Of a stretch of DNA of 64,000 nt, positions 17,676-25,791 are shown piece by piece; position 1 is the first letter of the stretch, and each line of letters begins with the position of its first letter. The position numbers and the translations under genes were made by a program. The DNA comes from M0108 sp044228795 (lineage in GTDB: Bacteria > Pseudomonadota > Gammaproteobacteria > Chromatiales > Chromatiaceae), in the NCBI GenBank assembly GCA_044228795.1, contig JBGAUE010000007.1:62001-126000 (forward strand). Reading direction: 5' to 3'. The notes under the pieces are model-generated. The model searched no databases. It saw only the letters and a list, made by a program, of their open reading frames with translations, and was not told the DNA's origin.

Positions 17676-18860
17676 TCAACGAGGCGGGACCGAGGTCCCT
17701 CCCGACCAGCCGGCAGCTACCCCGGGGGGGGGATCGCCAAGAATACGTTCGCCGGGACGCAGTCCACTGAGAACGTTCACCATGCCATCGGGTTGCCGCT
17801 CGCCGAGACGGACCAGGCGCAGATTGGGCCGACCCTGCTCATCCAGGACATAAACACCAGGCAGGCTGCCGTTGTAGCGGATGGCCGTGGCGGGGACCAG
17901 AGGATTACCCCGTTCCGGGGCGCCAAAGTCCGGAACCATTACCCGGACGTACAAACCCGGCTCGGCAACCCCTTGAGGCAGGTCCAATTTGACCTTGACC
18001 GTATGCCGTTGCGCGTCCGCCATGGGGTAAATTTGTGCCACGCGCACCGGCACCCGTTCATGACTGGCGTCCACTTCGGCGTTCATCATCATGCCCTCCC
18101 GCAGACCGGCGCGCAGGCGGGAGGGGACATCGATGTCAACCTGAAGGTATTCCACATCCGCGAATGTCAGCAGGGGTTGGCCCGGCTGGATGGTATCGCC
18201 CACCTCGATGGATTTCTTGATGATGACGCCATCAAAGGGCGCAATGCTCCGGGCGTCGCGCAGTTTGGTGTCCAAGGCCTGCAGATCGGCCTGCAAGGAC
18301 ATGAGAGCGCTGCGCGCTTGCTCGACCTGGGTCCCGGAGGCATGCAGATCCGCCGAGAGTTCGGCCCCCGTGGAGCGCTCGCCCATAAATCCCTCCATGG
18401 GGCGGGTAAACATCTGGTCAAAAAGGTTAGGGACCGCCATGCCGCCCGGCGGAGTCTTGGAGCGCGGGGAGTAAATCTCGCGGTTGAACTGGATGCCCGC
18501 ATTGCGCCACTGAGCGTCGGCAGAGGCCATCTGAGCCTGGATGGCCCGGCGTTTAGCCAGGAGTTCCGAATCGTCAATGGCGACCAGAAGATCGCCCTTC
18601 TTGAATTTATCGCCTTCGATACCCGCCAGGTAACTGACCCGACCCGGCATCTGGGCGGCGAGGGTGACCTCCTTATAGGGGATGACGGAGCCACCAATCG
18701 ACAAGGTGGGCGTACCTTCCGATTGACGAACCACGAACTCCCCGGCGCCCTGCTGCGGAGGGTAGCCCATGGGGGGAGAGGCCGCCACAATAGAGGCCAT
18801 CGCCGTCCAGGTCGCTACGACCAGGCCCCGCATCGTTGGATTAACCATAAGCTTAGCCAT
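17676..18860 (-). CDS. RND periplasmic adaptor (membrane fusion protein)
   Basis: HlyD/AcrA-type adaptor that links an RND pump to the outer membrane. From the chosen start (MAKLMVNPT, preceded by AAGGG at a good distance) it has 394 residues. It has a signal peptide, a lipoyl/barrel-sandwich half (TLSIGGSVIPYKEVTLAAQMPGR), an alpha-hairpin (QAQMASADAQWRNA ... QVEQARSALMSLQ), the returning half (APFDGVIIKKSIEVGDTI), then beta-barrel and membrane-proximal domains. The frame is open further upstream, but that part does not look like coding sequence. It is the first gene of the pump cluster. Confidence 0.9.
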   Translation of the reverse strand: MAKLMVNPTMRGLVVATWTAMASIVAASPPMGYPPQQGAGEFVVRQSEGTPTLSIGGSVIPYKEVTLAAQMPGRVSYLAGIEGDKFKKGDLLVAIDDSELLAKRRAIQAQMASADAQWRNAGIQFNREIYSPRSKTPPGGMAVPNLFDQMFTRPMEGFMGERSTGAELSADLHASGTQVEQARSALMSLQADLQALDTKLRDARSIAPFDGVIIKKSIEVGDTIQPGQPLLTFADVEYLQVDIDVPSRLRAGLREGMMMNAEVDASHERVPVRVAQIYPMADAQRHTVKVKLDLPQGVAEPGLYVRVMVPDFGAPERGNPLVPATAIRYNGSLPGVYVLDEQGRPNLRLVRLGERQPDGMVNVLSGLRPGERILGDPPPGVAAGWSGGTSVPPR

Positions 18861-19197
18861 GCAATATTTACCCTTAACCGCTGGTCCAGCACGCAATGGT
18901 TCGCGCCGTGGCGAACGCCGTAATACTTTTCGAACGAACTCACCTGTCAGGATGCCACCTGGACTTACCGCGCGCCCATGAGAAGATACTACTTTATGCT
19001 TATGAGTAGCGAGTACCAAGAAGTATTATGACGGAAACTTTGGCCAGCTTCAATACTCTGAAATCATTATTAGAGTTAAATCAGATGCCTAAACAGGGGG
19101 CCTGATGCCCGAAGCCATCTGACCCTCGCCGATTAGCCTCCCAACCCCCGTTGGGTTTAACATCCCTACAAATTTAGACCCAAGAGGAATTAGCCCT
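18861..19197. promoter_or_regulatory. Divergent control region between the RND adaptor and dynamin genes
   Basis: No gene is visible here. The stretch separates two divergent genes and must hold both promoters. Inverted copies of an AATACTT-type motif occur near 18922 and 19020, and CTACT/AGTAG flank a short AT-rich spacer near 18990-19010; either could be an operator. AAGAGGA stands upstream of the dynamin ATG as a ribosome-binding site. Confidence 0.4.
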
Positions 19198-20679
19198 ATG
19201 CCCCCCTCCACGGACGCCGTCGAGCAGCAACTTACAAATCTCGAAGCCCATCTCGCCCAAGAGAACCCCATCCTCCTGAGTACCGTCCAGAGTTTCCGTA
19301 CCCTGGACAAGGTGGCCCATGCTATGGGACTGCTAACCCCGGACCAGTCCTACGCTACCCAAATTCCGTGGTGGCCCCTGATTTCGGTGTTGGGTACCTT
19401 CTCAGCCGGCAAGTCAACCTTCATCAATCACTTTCTCGGCTCCAAGATCCAGCGGAGCGGCAACCAGGCCGTCGATGACCGCTTCACCGTCATCTGCTAT
19501 AGCCGTGAGGCCACCGCCCACGCCCTGCCGGGTATAGCCCTGGATTCTGACCCCCGCTTCCCGCTCTACCAGATCTCCAAGGACATTGATTTGGTAGCGG
19601 ACGGCGAAGGTAAGCGCATCGATACCTACCTGCAACTCAAGACCTGCCCAAGCGAGGCCCTGCGGGGCAAGATCCTTATCGACTCCCCTGGCTTTGATGC
19701 CGACGCCCAGCGCACCGCGACCTTGCGCATCACCGATCACATCATTGACCTCTCCGACCTGGTACTGGTGTTCTTCGATGCCCGCCACCCTGAACCGGGA
19801 GCCATGCGCGACACCCTGAAGCACCTGGTCGCGGATACCATCGGCCGGTCGGACTCGAGCAAGTTCCTGTACATCCTAAACCAGATGGACAGTACGGCCC
19901 GGGAGGATAATCCAGAGGATGTCGTAGCCGCCTGGCAGCGCGCCCTCGGCGAGGAGGGCCTGACCGCCGGACGTTTCTTCACTATATATAATCCCGACGC
20001 CGCCACGCCCATCGAGGACGAGGGGAAACGCAAGCGCTTCGAGGCCAAGCGTGACCTGGACCTAGGCGAAATTCACGGCCGCATGCAGGAGGTCGAGATC
20101 GAGCGCGCCTATCGCATCGTCGCCGCCCTCGACAAAACGGCTAAAGACATCAGTGATAAGGCCGCACCCTTCCTGATCCGTGCCCTGCACCGCTGGCGCC
20201 TGCGCACCCTCTGGGGCGATGGCATCGCCCTCGGCGCCCTGGCCATCCTCTCCTTAGCCGGCACCCTGGAAATCGGTTATTGGAGCGAGCCCGCCGCCCG
20301 ACCGGGCTGGGTTGGGACCCTCATCGATCTTTCCTTGGACCTGGTATTCCTGGCCATGCTGCTCGCTATCGCCGGGCTCATCCACTTTGGTATCCGAAAT
20401 CTGGCCGCCCTCAGCCTGATGGGCTCCCTGCGCAAGGAGGCCGCGACACTCGGGATTCGTGGCGACCTCATGGCTGCCTTCCAGCGCAACACCCGAGCCT
20501 GGCGCACCATCCTTGCCCCCAACCCGGCCGGTTGGACCAGCTCGGCCCGGCGACGCCTCACCAGGATCCGCGAGGATGCCCACTCCTATGTCCAGACCCT
20601 GAATGACCGCTTCACTAACCCCTCGGGCCCGGGCTCAGTGCCAGGCGCCCAGAAGGCGGCTTCTCGGGAAGAGAACTGA
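19198..20679 (+). CDS. Dynamin-like GTPase
   Basis: Large GTPase of 493 residues. G1/P-loop is GTFSAGKST (66-74), G3 is DSPGFD (about 162), and G4 is NQMD (about 227). A helical stalk-like part follows, then two hydrophobic segments (about 341-361 and 383-405) that would anchor it in the membrane, and a basic C-terminus. This is the arrangement of bacterial dynamin-family proteins that remodel or repair membranes. It ends 40 bases before nadA and may share its transcript. Confidence 0.83.
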   Translation: MPPSTDAVEQQLTNLEAHLAQENPILLSTVQSFRTLDKVAHAMGLLTPDQSYATQIPWWPLISVLGTFSAGKSTFINHFLGSKIQRSGNQAVDDRFTVICYSREATAHALPGIALDSDPRFPLYQISKDIDLVADGEGKRIDTYLQLKTCPSEALRGKILIDSPGFDADAQRTATLRITDHIIDLSDLVLVFFDARHPEPGAMRDTLKHLVADTIGRSDSSKFLYILNQMDSTAREDNPEDVVAAWQRALGEEGLTAGRFFTIYNPDAATPIEDEGKRKRFEAKRDLDLGEIHGRMQEVEIERAYRIVAALDKTAKDISDKAAPFLIRALHRWRLRTLWGDGIALGALAILSLAGTLEIGYWSEPAARPGWVGTLIDLSLDLVFLAMLLAIAGLIHFGIRNLAALSLMGSLRKEAATLGIRGDLMAAFQRNTRAWRTILAPNPAGWTSSARRRLTRIREDAHSYVQTLNDRFTNPSGPGSVPGAQKAASREEN

Positions 20680-20719
20680 CCCGTCGCTCTCCAGGATCGG
20701 AGACCTCATCGGAGAACCC

Positions 20720-21784
20720 ATGTCGTACCCACAAGCCATCGCCATCCCGGCCATCCAGGTGCCCCCTCACCCGATCTGGCCGGTCTTACCCCCGCAGGAG
20801 AAAACGGACCTCAAGGCGCGCATCAAGACCCTCCTGGCGGAGCACAATGCCGTCCTAGTCGCCCACTATTACACAGATGGTGACCTGCAGGAACTGGCGG
20901 AAGAGACGGGTGGCTTCGTCGCCGACTCCTTGGAGATGGCGCGCTTCGGCAGCGAGAGCCAGGCCAGCACCCTGGTCGTATGCGGTGTGCGCTTCATGGG
21001 CGAGACGGCCAAGATCCTCAACCCCGAAAAGCGGGTCCTCATGCCGGACCTTGCGGCTACCTGCTCCCTGGACGAGGGCTGTCCGGCGGACCTGTTCGCA
21101 GCCTTTTGCGATCAGCACCCGGATCACGCCGTAGTGGTCTATGCCAACACCTCGGCAGCGGTCAAGGCCAGATCCGACTGGGTGGTGACCTCCAGCATCG
21201 CCCTGCCAATCGTCGAGCACCTTCATGCCCAGGGCCAAAAGGTCCTGTGGGCCCCGGACAAACACCTTGGGCATTACATCGAACGGGTCACGGGTGCAGA
21301 AATGCTCCTGTGGCCGGGGGCCTGCGTAGTCCATGAGGAGTTCAAGGGCTTCGCCCTCGACCGGGTGCGGCGTCTGCACCCCGAGGCGGCCGTCCTGGTT
21401 CACCCCGAGGCACCGGACGAGATCGTGGATCAGGCTGACGTCGTTGGCTCCACCACTCAGTTGATCAAGGCGGTGTTGGAGATGCCCAACCGGGAGTTTA
21501 TCGTTGCCACGGACGAGGGCATATTTTGGAAGATGCACCAACTCGCCCCGGACAAGAGGCTTATCGCCGCCCCTACCGCGGGCGTGGGCGCCACCTGCGA
21601 GAGTTGCGCCCGCTGTCCCTGGATGGCCATGAATGCCCTGCAAAATCTGGAGAAGGTCCTGATTACCGGCGACCAGGAAATCGAGATCGACCCTGACATT
21701 CGTGTCCGCGCTCGACTGCCCATCCAACGGATGTTGGATTTCGCCCGGGAGCACGGCGTGGGGGCGCGCCCGGCCCAAGGCTAG
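20720..21784 (+). CDS. nadA: Quinolinate synthase
   Basis: 4Fe-4S enzyme that condenses iminoaspartate and dihydroxyacetone phosphate to quinolinate in NAD synthesis. The ATG at 20720 is chosen because GGAG precedes it, giving 354 residues as usual. HYYTDGDLQELAEETGGFVADSLEMA is the typical N-terminal region; cluster cysteines fit TCSLDEGCPADL, WPGACVVHEEF and the CESCARCPW segment. The next pathway enzyme, nadC, is in this window at 39966-40850, but not in an operon with it. Confidence 0.96.
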   Translation: MSYPQAIAIPAIQVPPHPIWPVLPPQEKTDLKARIKTLLAEHNAVLVAHYYTDGDLQELAEETGGFVADSLEMARFGSESQASTLVVCGVRFMGETAKILNPEKRVLMPDLAATCSLDEGCPADLFAAFCDQHPDHAVVVYANTSAAVKARSDWVVTSSIALPIVEHLHAQGQKVLWAPDKHLGHYIERVTGAEMLLWPGACVVHEEFKGFALDRVRRLHPEAAVLVHPEAPDEIVDQADVVGSTTQLIKAVLEMPNREFIVATDEGIFWKMHQLAPDKRLIAAPTAGVGATCESCARCPWMAMNALQNLEKVLITGDQEIEIDPDIRVRARLPIQRMLDFAREHGVGARPAQG

Positions 21785-21824
21785 GGGTTTAGGACCGCCC
21801 TGGGTTATTTCAATGCATCCAACT

Positions 21825-21857
21825 CGAATTCTCCGCGAATTCTCCGCGAATTCTTGG
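21825..21857. repeat. Three tandem 11-bp repeats upstream of the sulfide-oxidation genes
   Basis: CGAATTCTCCG occurs twice back to back (21825-21835 and 21836-21846) and a third time with two changes (21847-21857). The 11-base period places each copy on nearly the same face of the helix. It lies about 40 bases before a TAGAAT -10-like box (21895-21900) and 130 bases before the tetraheme cytochrome gene, a position that fits an activator or repressor site. Confidence 0.6.
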
Positions 21858-21894
21858 CAAACCCCCCGCTATCCCTTAAGATCGCCTTAATAAT

Positions 21895-21900
21895 TAGAAT
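21895..21900 (+). promoter_or_regulatory. Candidate -10 box of the cytochrome/ankyrin operon
   Basis: TAGAAT lies in an AT-rich patch 88 bases before the tetraheme cytochrome start. A clear -35 is not visible, which would fit activator dependence through the repeats just upstream. Weak evidence. Confidence 0.3.
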
Positions 21901-21987
21901 GAATCCCAGCTACCTTGACGCTGGGCTTGTGGCCCTAATCCCGCCGAGCCACCCATCCGCAATTGCCACCGCCACCCGAGGATTTCC

Positions 21988-22596
21988 ATGGCCAAGACCG
22001 AAGGTTCCTCCCTCAAAAAAATCATCATCGTCTCTGCTCTCATCTTCGCGGCGGGCATTGTTTTCGCCGGACTCTTCAACGCCGGTCTGGCTCACACCAA
22101 CACCACGGAATTTTGCACCTCCTGTCACACCATGCAGACGAACCTGGAGGAACTAAAGCAGTCGGTCCATTGGCAAAGCGCCTCGGGCGTCCATGCGGGG
22201 TGTGCCGACTGCCATGTCCCCAAAGCCTTTTTTCCCAAGATGATCGCCAAGATCATGGCCGCCAAAGACGTCTATCATGAGCTCCTGGGTACCATCGACA
22301 CGCCGGAGAAATACGAGGCCCATCGCTGGGACATGGCCAGCCGAGTCTGGGCCAAGATGAAGGCTACCGATTCCCGGGAATGTCGTTCGTGCCATGATTA
22401 TGCCCACATGGCCCTGGATACTCAGACCCGCTCCGCCCGCGCCCGGCACAGTAACGCCCCTGACAAGGGGGAGACCTGCATCGACTGTCACCAAGGCATT
22501 GCCCATACCCTACCAGACGAGCCGGAAAATCCGGATGAGGCAGCGGTCCAAACCCAGGCCGACATGAAAGCCGACACCCAAGCCAAACCAGAATGA
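21988..22596 (+). CDS. NapC/NirT-type membrane tetraheme cytochrome c
   Basis: The 202-residue protein has an N-terminal anchor (about 12-32, IIIVSALIFAAGIVFAGLF) and four CxxCH haem motifs: CTSCH, CADCH, CRSCH and CIDCH. This matches the NapC/NirT family, which takes electrons from the quinol pool and passes them to periplasmic partners. It is the first gene of a same-strand series leading through a secreted ankyrin protein to fccA-fccB. No nitrate, nitrite or TMAO reductase gene is nearby. It may connect the quinone pool with a periplasmic sulfur-oxidation partner; that is inference. Confidence 0.88.
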   Translation: MAKTEGSSLKKIIIVSALIFAAGIVFAGLFNAGLAHTNTTEFCTSCHTMQTNLEELKQSVHWQSASGVHAGCADCHVPKAFFPKMIAKIMAAKDVYHELLGTIDTPEKYEAHRWDMASRVWAKMKATDSRECRSCHDYAHMALDTQTRSARARHSNAPDKGETCIDCHQGIAHTLPDEPENPDEAAVQTQADMKADTQAKPE

Positions 22597-22643
22597 TATC
22601 CTGACCCACGCACCGGAACCGATCGCCTCGAGGCGCCGCCGAC

Positions 22644-23588
22644 ATGACAACCCGATATCTGACTGCCCTGCCCCTCCTTCTGGCACTCGCCGCTACCCTG
22701 CCGGCACAGGCAGCCGACAATACCATCGGCAAGGAGATGCGCATGGCCGCTGCCGTTGGCAACACTGAGGAGGTCACGCGCTACCTTGACCAGGGCGTCC
22801 CCGTCGATAGCCCCAACGAACTGGGTAAAACGGCCCTGATGATGGCCGTGGAGGGCGACAATCTGGAGACCGTCGCACTGCTGTTGGCACGAGGCGCCGA
22901 TGTCAACGCCCGCGCTAACGCCAATTGCACCGCCCTGACCTTCGCCGCCGAGAACGGGCATATTGGTATCACCGCCCTTCTTATCGAGCGCGGCGCCAAC
23001 CTGCATGACCGCACTCGGGGTGGCTGGGACGCCCTTATGATCGCTTCTCGTTACGGCATCGCCGACATGGTGGAGCAACTACTCTACAAGGGCGCCGATC
23101 CCAAAGCCTCGGACAAGGAACACCGCACCGCCTTGATGAGCGCGGCCGCCCGTGGCCATGCCCAAGTGGTAAAACTACTGGTCGATGCGGGCGCCGACCT
23201 GGAGGCCAAGGATAAGGATGGTGCGACCGCCCTCCTCCTTGCCGCAGGTGAGGGCCAAACTGATGTCGTCGCCACCCTGCTCGCCAAGGGGGCCAATCCC
23301 AACGCCCATGACAAGCTGGGGGGCACGGCCCTCATCTGGGCCATCGGCAATCATCGCGCCGATGTCGTCGAACTGCTGCTGGCCGCTGGCGCAAATCCCA
23401 ACCAGCAAGATGTCGATGGTGTCAGCGCCCTCATAGAGGCGGTCAACGCCGGCCATGGCGATTTAATTGTCCCGTTGCTGAGTTACCGCGCAGACCCCAG
23501 CCTCAAGGATGCCAGGGGTCGTACGGCGATGGACATCGCCCGACAGAAGGGCAATCAGGAGGCCATCACCCTGCTGTCAAAACCTTGA
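22644..23588 (+). CDS. Secreted ankyrin-repeat protein
   Basis: A signal peptide (about 1-24, ending AQAAD) is followed by about eight ankyrin repeats through residue 314, such as GKTALMMAVEGDNLETVALL, HRTALMSAAARGHAQVVKLL and GGTALIWAIGNHRADVVELL. The product is a periplasmic protein-interaction scaffold of unknown partner. It begins 47 bases after the tetraheme cytochrome gene and lies 144 bases before fccA, so it may help assemble or bind the periplasmic cytochromes. Function is inference from context only. Confidence 0.85.
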   Translation: MTTRYLTALPLLLALAATLPAQAADNTIGKEMRMAAAVGNTEEVTRYLDQGVPVDSPNELGKTALMMAVEGDNLETVALLLARGADVNARANANCTALTFAAENGHIGITALLIERGANLHDRTRGGWDALMIASRYGIADMVEQLLYKGADPKASDKEHRTALMSAAARGHAQVVKLLVDAGADLEAKDKDGATALLLAAGEGQTDVVATLLAKGANPNAHDKLGGTALIWAIGNHRADVVELLLAAGANPNQQDVDGVSALIEAVNAGHGDLIVPLLSYRADPSLKDARGRTAMDIARQKGNQEAITLLSKP

Positions 23589-23675
23589 ATGTGTGAAGGG
23601 CCAGGTGTCTTCCTTAAGGATGCCGACGCCACCAACCTATGCGAACAGATGCGTCCAACTGGCGCTTCTTGCATG

Positions 23676-23695
23676 ACGGAGACCTGGTTCTCCGT
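23676..23695 (+). promoter_or_regulatory. Hairpin in the leader of fccA
   Basis: ACGGAGA and TCTCCGT pair perfectly around CCTGGT, 37 bases before the fccA start. With no T-run after it, a leader stabiliser or processing point is more likely than a terminator. AAGGAGG follows as the ribosome-binding site. Confidence 0.45.
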
Positions 23696-23732
23696 GTTAC
23701 CTGAGAAATCTTGTCACCCATAAGGAGGAATC

Positions 23733-24386
23733 ATGGCCATAAAACAAATGAAACTGGCCTTGCTCGCGAGCGCCGTTACCCTGGGTCTCGCGACCACCGC
23801 TTTCGCTGCAAAAGAAGAAGCCAAACCCGCCCCAGCCGCTGCTGCCCCTGTCGAACTGGTCTCTGGCGCCAGCGCCCAGATGCTGAGCGATACCTGCAAC
23901 GGCTGCCACGGCACCGACGGTGCCAGCGCTGGACCCGCCTCGCCCAACATTGGCGGACTGCATCCCGAGTACTTCGCCGAGGTCATGAAGAGCTTTCAGG
24001 AAGGTACGACCTACTCCACCGTGATGGGCCGCATCGCCAAGGGTTACTCGGAGGACGAAATCAAGCTCATGGCTGGGTACTTCTCTGCCAAGCCCTACGT
24101 ACCTGCCAAGCAAAAATTCGATGCCAAATTAGCCGACACCGGCAAGAAGATCCATGACAAGTGGTGTGAGAAATGCCACGCGGATGGTGGCAAGGTGGTA
24201 AAGGATGAGGAATATCAGGTCATCGCCGGTCAGTGGACCCCCTACCTGAAGTACACCATGGAAGACTTCCAGGCCAATAAGCGTGAGATGCCCAAGAAGA
24301 TGAAGGAGAAGTTCGACGGCATGGTCAAAAAGGAAGGTGACAAGGGAATCGAGGCCCTTTTCGCCTTTTACGCCAGCCAGCAATAA
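23733..24386 (+). CDS. fccA: Flavocytochrome c sulfide dehydrogenase, diheme cytochrome subunit
   Basis: Periplasmic cytochrome c subunit that accepts electrons from FccB during sulfide oxidation. It has a signal peptide (about 1-26, ending TAFA) and 217 residues in two class I cytochrome c domains with haem motifs CNGCH and CEKCH. VMGRIAKGYSEDEIKLMAGYF and KKEGDKGIEALFAFYAS are the expected C-terminal helices of each half. A strong AAGGAGG precedes the start, and fccB begins 20 bases after the stop, so the two are co-translated as a complex. Confidence 0.95.
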   Translation: MAIKQMKLALLASAVTLGLATTAFAAKEEAKPAPAAAAPVELVSGASAQMLSDTCNGCHGTDGASAGPASPNIGGLHPEYFAEVMKSFQEGTTYSTVMGRIAKGYSEDEIKLMAGYFSAKPYVPAKQKFDAKLADTGKKIHDKWCEKCHADGGKVVKDEEYQVIAGQWTPYLKYTMEDFQANKREMPKKMKEKFDGMVKKEGDKGIEALFAFYASQQ

Positions 24387-24406
24387 GGACCAGGGAGTAA
24401 CACAGC

Positions 24407-25702
24407 ATGAAAATGAATCGTCGTGACTTTGTAAAAGCCACCGGCACGGCCGCTGCCGTTGCCATGGTTGGTATGCCTCACCTCGCCCTCGGCGCCGCCA
24501 GCAAGGTGGTGGTTGTCGGCGGAGGCACCGGTGGCACCACCGCCGCCAAGTACATCAAGCGCCTCGACCCCTCCATCGAGGTCACCATCGTCGAGCCCAA
24601 CAAGACCTATTTCACCTGCTACTTCAGCAACGAGGTCATTGCCGGCGAGCGTGACATCAAGTCCATCGAAGTGGGCTATGAGGATGTCAAGAAACTGGGC
24701 ATCAACGTCGTCTTTGACTCAGCGGAGGCCATTGATGGTACCGCCAAGACCGTCAAGACCGCCGGCGGCCAGTCCCTGGCCTTCGACCGCTGTGTCGTCT
24801 CACCGGGCGTCGAATTTATCTATGACAAGATCGAAGGCTACTCGCCCGAAGTCGCCGAGAAGCAGATGCCCCATGCCTGGAAGGCTGGCCCCCAAACGCT
24901 GCTGCTGAAAAAGCAGATCGAGGACATGAAGGACGGCGGCGTGGTCGCCATCGTTGCCCCGCCGAACCCCTTCCGTTGCCCCCCGGGGCCTTACGAGCGT
25001 GCCAGTCTCATCGCTCATTACCTGCAGAAGCACAAGCCCAAGTCCAAGGTCGTCATCCTGGATGCCAAGCAGAAGTTCTCCAAGCAGGGCCTCTTCATCG
25101 AGGGCTGGAAGAAGTTCTATGGCTACGGCACCCCGGAGGCCTTGATCGAATGGCGTCCAGGCCCAGATGCCACCGTCAAGAAGGTCGATCCCGCCACCAT
25201 GACCCTGACCTACGGCGAGGTCGGCGAAGAGATGAAGGCGGATGTCATCAACCTTATTCCGGCCCAACGTGCTGGCAAAATCGCCCAGACCGCCGGCCTG
25301 GCCGACGACAGCGGTTTCTGCCCGGTGGATGGACGCAGCTTTGAGTCTAAGAAGGTGCCGGGTGTCCATGTCATCGGCGATGCCTGCATCGCCGGCGCCA
25401 TGCCCAAGTCCGCCTATGCCGCCAACAGCCAGGCCAAGGTCTGCGCCGCGGCCGTCGTGGCCCTGCTCAAGGGCGGTGAAGTCGGAGTGCCCTCCTTCAT
25501 CAATACCTGTTACTCCCTCATCACTCCCGACTGGGCCATTTCCGTCGCTGGCATTTATAAACTGGGGGCAGACGGCAAGATCGCCGAGGTTCCCGGCTCG
25601 GGTGGCCTGACCCCCATGGATGCCCCCGCCGAGGCCCATGCCCGTGAGGTCCAGTACGCCTATAGCTGGTACACCAACATCATTAACGACATCTTCAAGT
25701 AA
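24407..25702 (+). CDS. fccB: Flavocytochrome c sulfide dehydrogenase, FAD subunit
   Basis: Periplasmic flavoprotein that oxidises sulfide and passes electrons to FccA. The N-terminus carries a Tat signal (NRRDFVKA) with cleavage likely near ALGA. The FAD fold VVVVGGGTGGTTAAKYIK follows. Cys71 in YFTCYFSNE matches the cysteine that holds FAD covalently in the purple-sulfur-bacterium enzyme (position 42 of the mature chain). Cysteines in FRCPPGPYERAS and in DACIAGAMPKSAYA are candidates for the redox disulfide. The 431 residues are full length. Two hairpins close the operon just after the stop. Confidence 0.96.
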   Translation: MKMNRRDFVKATGTAAAVAMVGMPHLALGAASKVVVVGGGTGGTTAAKYIKRLDPSIEVTIVEPNKTYFTCYFSNEVIAGERDIKSIEVGYEDVKKLGINVVFDSAEAIDGTAKTVKTAGGQSLAFDRCVVSPGVEFIYDKIEGYSPEVAEKQMPHAWKAGPQTLLLKKQIEDMKDGGVVAIVAPPNPFRCPPGPYERASLIAHYLQKHKPKSKVVILDAKQKFSKQGLFIEGWKKFYGYGTPEALIEWRPGPDATVKKVDPATMTLTYGEVGEEMKADVINLIPAQRAGKIAQTAGLADDSGFCPVDGRSFESKKVPGVHVIGDACIAGAMPKSAYAANSQAKVCAAAVVALLKGGEVGVPSFINTCYSLITPDWAISVAGIYKLGADGKIAEVPGSGGLTPMDAPAEAHAREVQYAYSWYTNIINDIFK

Positions 25703-25712
25703 CAAGAAGAAG

Positions 25713-25734
25713 GACGCGCCCCTAAGGGCGCGTC
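25713..25734 (+). terminator. GC-rich hairpin after fccB
   Basis: GACGCGCCC pairs with GGGCGCGTC across a four-base CTAA loop, 10 bases after the fccB stop. It is a perfect nine-pair stem. Confidence 0.75.
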
Positions 25735-25748
25735 GTTGCGTTACTTTG

Positions 25749-25769
25749 GGGGCCTGCGGGCCCCTTTTT
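25749..25769 (+). terminator. Rho-independent terminator of the fcc operon
   Basis: GGGGCC and GGCCCC pair around TGCG and are followed by TTTTT, the classic intrinsic terminator form. It backs up the hairpin just upstream and separates fccB from convergent clpB. Confidence 0.85.
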
Positions 25770-25791
25770 CATGAAAGCCCGTCAGCCCACC

